From the NCBI RefSeq assembly GCF_900112305.1, contig NZ_FOKT01000009.1, positions 114,269 to 178,268 of the forward strand: DNA of 64,000 nucleotides, read 5' to 3'. The notes under the pieces were generated by a model that had not been told where the DNA came from, did no database searches, and saw nothing but the letters and a program-made list of their open reading frames with translations. The DNA is from Microbulbifer thermotolerans. GTDB lineage: Bacteria; Pseudomonadota; Gammaproteobacteria; Pseudomonadales; Cellvibrionaceae. Shown piece after piece: positions 61,810 to 64,000 of this stretch (position 1 is the first letter of the stretch; each line of letters opens with the position of its first letter). A program made the translations under genes and the position numbers.

Positions 61810-62024
61810 AGGAACCTCTGATTAATTCGCGTGGACACTATGGTAGCTTCCGGGGCGCTCAGGCAATAGGAAGGACATTTCGAAAACGCACGAGTACTTC
61901 CCTGTAGCTCCGACGGATACATCCCTGTATCCGACGGTTTCGAAATGCCCGTCCTATCACCTGAGCTTCACATCCACCCGTGAAGAGCCTCTGCCACCAG
62001 AAAGTGATTTAATCAGAGGTTCCC
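61810..62024 (+). mobile_element. MITE-like nested-palindrome element, copy 3
   Basis: A 215-base element from AGGAACCTCTGATTAA (61810) to TTAATCAGAGGTTCCC (62024), flanked by TA on each side (TTAA left, CTAA right). The internal arms ATAGGAAGGACATTTCGAAA and TTTCGAAATGCCCGTCCTAT are complementary apart from three mismatches, and the core has GGATACA/TGTATCC. Read on the plus strand it is the reverse orientation of copy 1. A minus-strand frame (61665–61922) encoding ELQGSTRAFSK is a by-product. Confidence 0.85.
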
Positions 62025-62332
62025 TAAGTTAAATTTAAAATGAATTAGATAGCCAGGTTACTGAGATAAAATTCAATACCTACACTTTTTACAGGTGCCG
62101 GGTAATAAATGCACAGTATGCTAAGTTGTCTGCTGACACAATATAAGATGAACAATTGGGATAGCCTATAAAGCATGGCTGCATTTGTAACAGAAAAATC
62201 TTGTTGTGGAGAAAAGAATTTTCGGTTGCTCAGATATAACAAGTCTTGAAATAAAGACAACTTATTAACTATAATTTTGTATTATATTTAGGTTATTGGT
62301 TAATTTAAATTATTTAAATTAGGTATTGATAA
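62025..62332. other. AT-rich intergenic region (308 bases)
   Basis: Strongly AT-rich, ending in a run of TTAAATT repeats that probably contains the promoter for the gene at 62333. A 71-codon minus-strand frame at 62045–62260 has no family features and no ribosome-binding site, so it is not called. Confidence 0.45.
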
Positions 62333-62716
62333 ATGAAAAAAATCTTATTGTTTTTGTCTGTGATGAGTGCCAATTCTGCCTGCGCTTTTAATATCGATGA
62401 GATTGATAAAGAATGTAGCAAAGGTTTGATTGATGAGATGCTTTCTTGCTATCAAAGTTATAATGATGAACTCGATGAATTGATAAAGGAAAAGATAGAA
62501 GACGCTAAAGTTAATTATGAAAATCCAAAGCTGGCAATTGATACGCAGCCGCTATGGGAATCTTATATAAATAAATGGTGTTCCGGTCGCAACCGTTTAA
62601 GTGGCGGATGGGGACAGCTTGTTTACTATAATTGCATGGTTGATCACAAAATAATGCGTCTCGAACAGCTAAATAAATATTACTGTACTGATAATGGATG
62701 TGGGAAGAAAATTTAA
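62333..62716 (+). CDS. Small exported protein, possibly DUF1311/LprI-like
   Basis: A 127-residue protein with a signal peptide (cleavage near NSACAFN) and a mature part with seven or more Cys. The pattern C…C, then LWESYINKWCSGRNRLSGGWGQ followed by YYNCMVDHKIMRLEQLNKY resembles DUF1311/LprI lysozyme-inhibitor-like domains ('W-x-x-Y-x-x-x-x-C…GG…x-x-C…R-x-x-x-L'). The similarity is by pattern only. The codons are AT-rich, unlike the rest of the window, suggesting recent acquisition. Confidence 0.6.
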   Translation: MKKILLFLSVMSANSACAFNIDEIDKECSKGLIDEMLSCYQSYNDELDELIKEKIEDAKVNYENPKLAIDTQPLWESYINKWCSGRNRLSGGWGQLVYYNCMVDHKIMRLEQLNKYYCTDNGCGKKI

Positions 62717-62735
62717 TATTTAAATGGGTGATGTG

Positions 62736-63383
62736 ATGTCAAAAAATCTGATTTTAGTTCTATCTTTTTTGTTGTCTGTTTCTGGTTTTGTTCGTGCTGA
62801 GGATGAAACCATTTGTGATGAGGTATCTCAATATAAGGGTAAAATTACAAATAATTTAGATTCGTATGATGTATTTTCTGATCTTGTTGATGCTGGTGAG
62901 ATCTATGTTCCGAATGGACAAGAGATGCACCCAAGTGTAGGGCTTAAGCTATTGATTCAAGGTGGTACTTATAGGATGCCAGTAGATATTTCCAGGTGGA
63001 AGAAAAAAATTGAAGACCTGGAGGGTATCATGAAAACGATGCGAGTAAAAAAGTTTAAAGCCGATATGAATAATAATGGGGATATGGAAGATGTGGTGCA
63101 GGTGGCCTGGAAAGGAGATGAAGTTCTCAAGGGGGTGTGGATAAAAATTAATTATGTGGTGGATGAGTTTAATAACATTAGATCTGATTTTGTTAATGAT
63201 GGGACTGTTGAATATATTTCAGGAGACGTTATTAGTTACAAGGATATGTTTTATACGATCAACGCTTATGGTTATGGTCGCCCGGCTATAGAGGTAAATG
63301 AGCTATCAACAAAGCCAATTCTAAGCGAAAACAAGCCGGATGGTTTCTTTAAAGGATTAACAGTTTGTAAAATTTCCCTCTGA
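62736..63383 (+). CDS. Hypothetical exported protein
   Basis: About 215 residues. The signal peptide (SKNLILVLSFLLSVSGFVRA) predicts export. The mature part begins EDETICDEVSQYKG, contains KADMNNNGDMEDVVQVAWKG (a DxNNNG calcium-loop-like or 'FG-GAP'-like turn) and ends KGLTVCKISL with a second Cys that could pair with the first. ATG 62736 is preferred over ATG 62724. It is AT-rich like its upstream neighbour, 19 bases away, so the two form a probable operon. I do not recognise the family. Confidence 0.6.
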   Translation: MSKNLILVLSFLLSVSGFVRAEDETICDEVSQYKGKITNNLDSYDVFSDLVDAGEIYVPNGQEMHPSVGLKLLIQGGTYRMPVDISRWKKKIEDLEGIMKTMRVKKFKADMNNNGDMEDVVQVAWKGDEVLKGVWIKINYVVDEFNNIRSDFVNDGTVEYISGDVISYKDMFYTINAYGYGRPAIEVNELSTKPILSENKPDGFFKGLTVCKISL

Positions 63384-63535
63384 AGGACAGTTATTCTTCT
63401 CCATTTCTAGCAGTAAGCAAAATTTTGTGCGGCGAGACGATTTGCTCGCTGCATTAAAGTTTCACTGATTACTTGGAATCATGTTTATAAAATCTAAATA
63501 AAACGGTAAGGATATACCACCTATAAGATTCGTAA

Positions 63536-63850
63536 ATCTTGGCAGGATTCGCTGGAGGAAGCCAGACGACCGAAGTCAAGATCGATACTGTTAACTTTAC
63601 CAAGTACGACGTAATAGATGCGGAACTCATTAACTTGTCTGATGATGCAGTACAGGATGAGAAGCTGGGGTTGATCTACAAGGCGCGATTGCGTTTAAAG
63701 CAGGATGGCCTCTCTGTGGAGGACAAGTATGTTCGGCTGTCGTCCGGTATGTCGGTAATGGCAGAAGTGAAAACCGGGCAGAGGCGGATAATTGAATTTT
63801 TTCTGTCTCCATTGCTTAGGTATAAGAAAGATAGCCTCAAAGAAAGGTAA
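63536..63850 (+). pseudogene. C-terminal fragment of an HlyD-family type I secretion adaptor
   Basis: An open stretch of about 104 codons with EVKIDTVNFTKYDVIDAELI, DDAVQDEKLGLIYKARLRL, YVRLSSGMSVMAEVKTGQRR and IIEFFLSPLLRYKKDSLKER. This is the conserved C-terminal end of HlyD/PrtE membrane-fusion proteins. The rest of the protein (~300 residues, including membrane anchor and hairpin) is missing. A stop (63533–63535) lies just upstream and only a TTG start is available. It is more GC-rich than the preceding two genes. Confidence 0.8.
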
Positions 63851-63852
63851 AG

Positions 63853-64000
63853 ATGGGAACACAAGTGGAAATCTATAAAAAAGAAGCTTTTAGCCATAAG
63901 CTAGGGAGGGTGTTCAAAATTCTGTGTCAGCCAAATAGTCATAGACTGATGTATTTCTCCAAGCGTTCCGGGAAGTGGATCGCCAGCTGTGACAGCGTCA
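63853..64000 (+). CDS. Unidentified protein (3'-partial)
   Basis: An ATG at 63853, two bases after the HlyD fragment's stop, with AAAGG 5 bases upstream opens a frame that runs past the window end. The visible 49 residues (QVEIYKKEAFSHKLGRVFKI and on to YFSKRSGKWIASCDSV) show no family I can name. Its position suggests translation coupled to the HlyD gene in an ancestral type I secretion operon. Confidence 0.5.
   Translation, partial: MGTQVEIYKKEAFSHKLGRVFKILCQPNSHRLMYFSKRSGKWIASCDSV

Noticed and set aside
61665..61922. 85-codon minus-strand frame encoding an ELQGSTRAFSK peptide; a similar frame lies at 36376–36561
   Set aside because: Both are translations of the MITE palindromes. Conservation of the peptide follows from the repeat, and no start signal is present.
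1..64000. CRISPR arrays, tRNA or rRNA genes
   Set aside because: No regularly spaced repeats, and no cloverleaf or rRNA-like segments were seen on either strand; faint tRNA-like stems would still need a dedicated scan.

Overview
This 64 kb window is a chromosomal segment of a marine-type, polysaccharide-degrading gammaproteobacterium. The order nudF–yqiB(DUF1249)–cpdA–yqiA–parE, the glnE–ilvE pair beside LPS genes, a Vibrio-type TtpC/ExbB/ExbD/TonB/TPR cluster and a TonB-receptor/halogenase/GH3 locus all fit the Cellvibrionales, with Microbulbifer or a close relative my best guess. That is inference from gene content, since no rRNA is present. Most of the window is GC-rich and tightly packed. 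The exceptions are an AT-rich right end (about 61.2–63.5 kb) and an accessory insert between parE and mmsA (44.4–46.4 kb).

Layout. (1) 0–4.6 kb: a TonB energy-transducing operon (large ExbB cut by the window edge, ExbB2, ExbD, TonB, TPR protein), then a second TonB with its own promoter. (2) 4.6–11.4 kb, minus strand: ilvD, argA, argE, and a DUF47–pit phosphate uptake pair. (3) 11.6–17.7 kb: a lone GspE/PilB-type ATPase, a TraF-like outer-membrane barrel protein with an upstream acidic lipoprotein, and a winged-helix regulator carrying a receiver-like domain after a hydrophobic segment. (4) 17.9–31 kb: glnE, ilvE, then envelope genes (O-antigen ligase-type protein, ugd, ELM1 family, glycosyltransferase plus YrbL-like kinase, waaA, TolC). 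(5) 31.2–36.3 kb: a split PqiA/LetA pair and a six-MCE-domain PqiB/LetB protein, followed by two DUF4136 lipoproteins. (6) 36.3–38.7 kb: a MITE-like repeat and two glycosyltransferases. (7) 38.8–44.4 kb: the nudF-to-parE housekeeping block. (8) 44.4–46.4 kb: gene remains, including a possible type I restriction fragment, a winged-helix regulator with a nucleotidyltransferase broken by an in-frame stop, an AHH-nuclease fragment and a decayed MITE. (9) 46.4–51.8 kb: mmsA, a GNAT acetyltransferase, a DEAD-box RNA helicase with a long structured leader, and an exported M20 amidohydrolase. (10) 52.3–61.2 kb: a TonB-dependent receptor, two tandem flavin-dependent halogenase-like proteins and a GH3 lipoprotein. 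(11) 61.2–64 kb: two more MITE copies, two small exported proteins, an HlyD C-terminal fragment and an ORF cut by the window end.

How the parts connect. The TonB systems at the left end could energise the TonB-dependent receptor at 52 kb. That receptor, the halogenase-like pair and the GH3 beta-glucosidase look like a glucan or aromatic-glycoside uptake locus. The LPS genes, the MCE lipid-transport genes and TolC serve the outer envelope. The clearest unlabelled structure is a family of about 215 bp nested-palindrome elements (three copies plus one decayed relative) bounded by GGAACCTCTGATTAATTCGCG-type inverted ends. No tRNA, rRNA or CRISPR array was seen.
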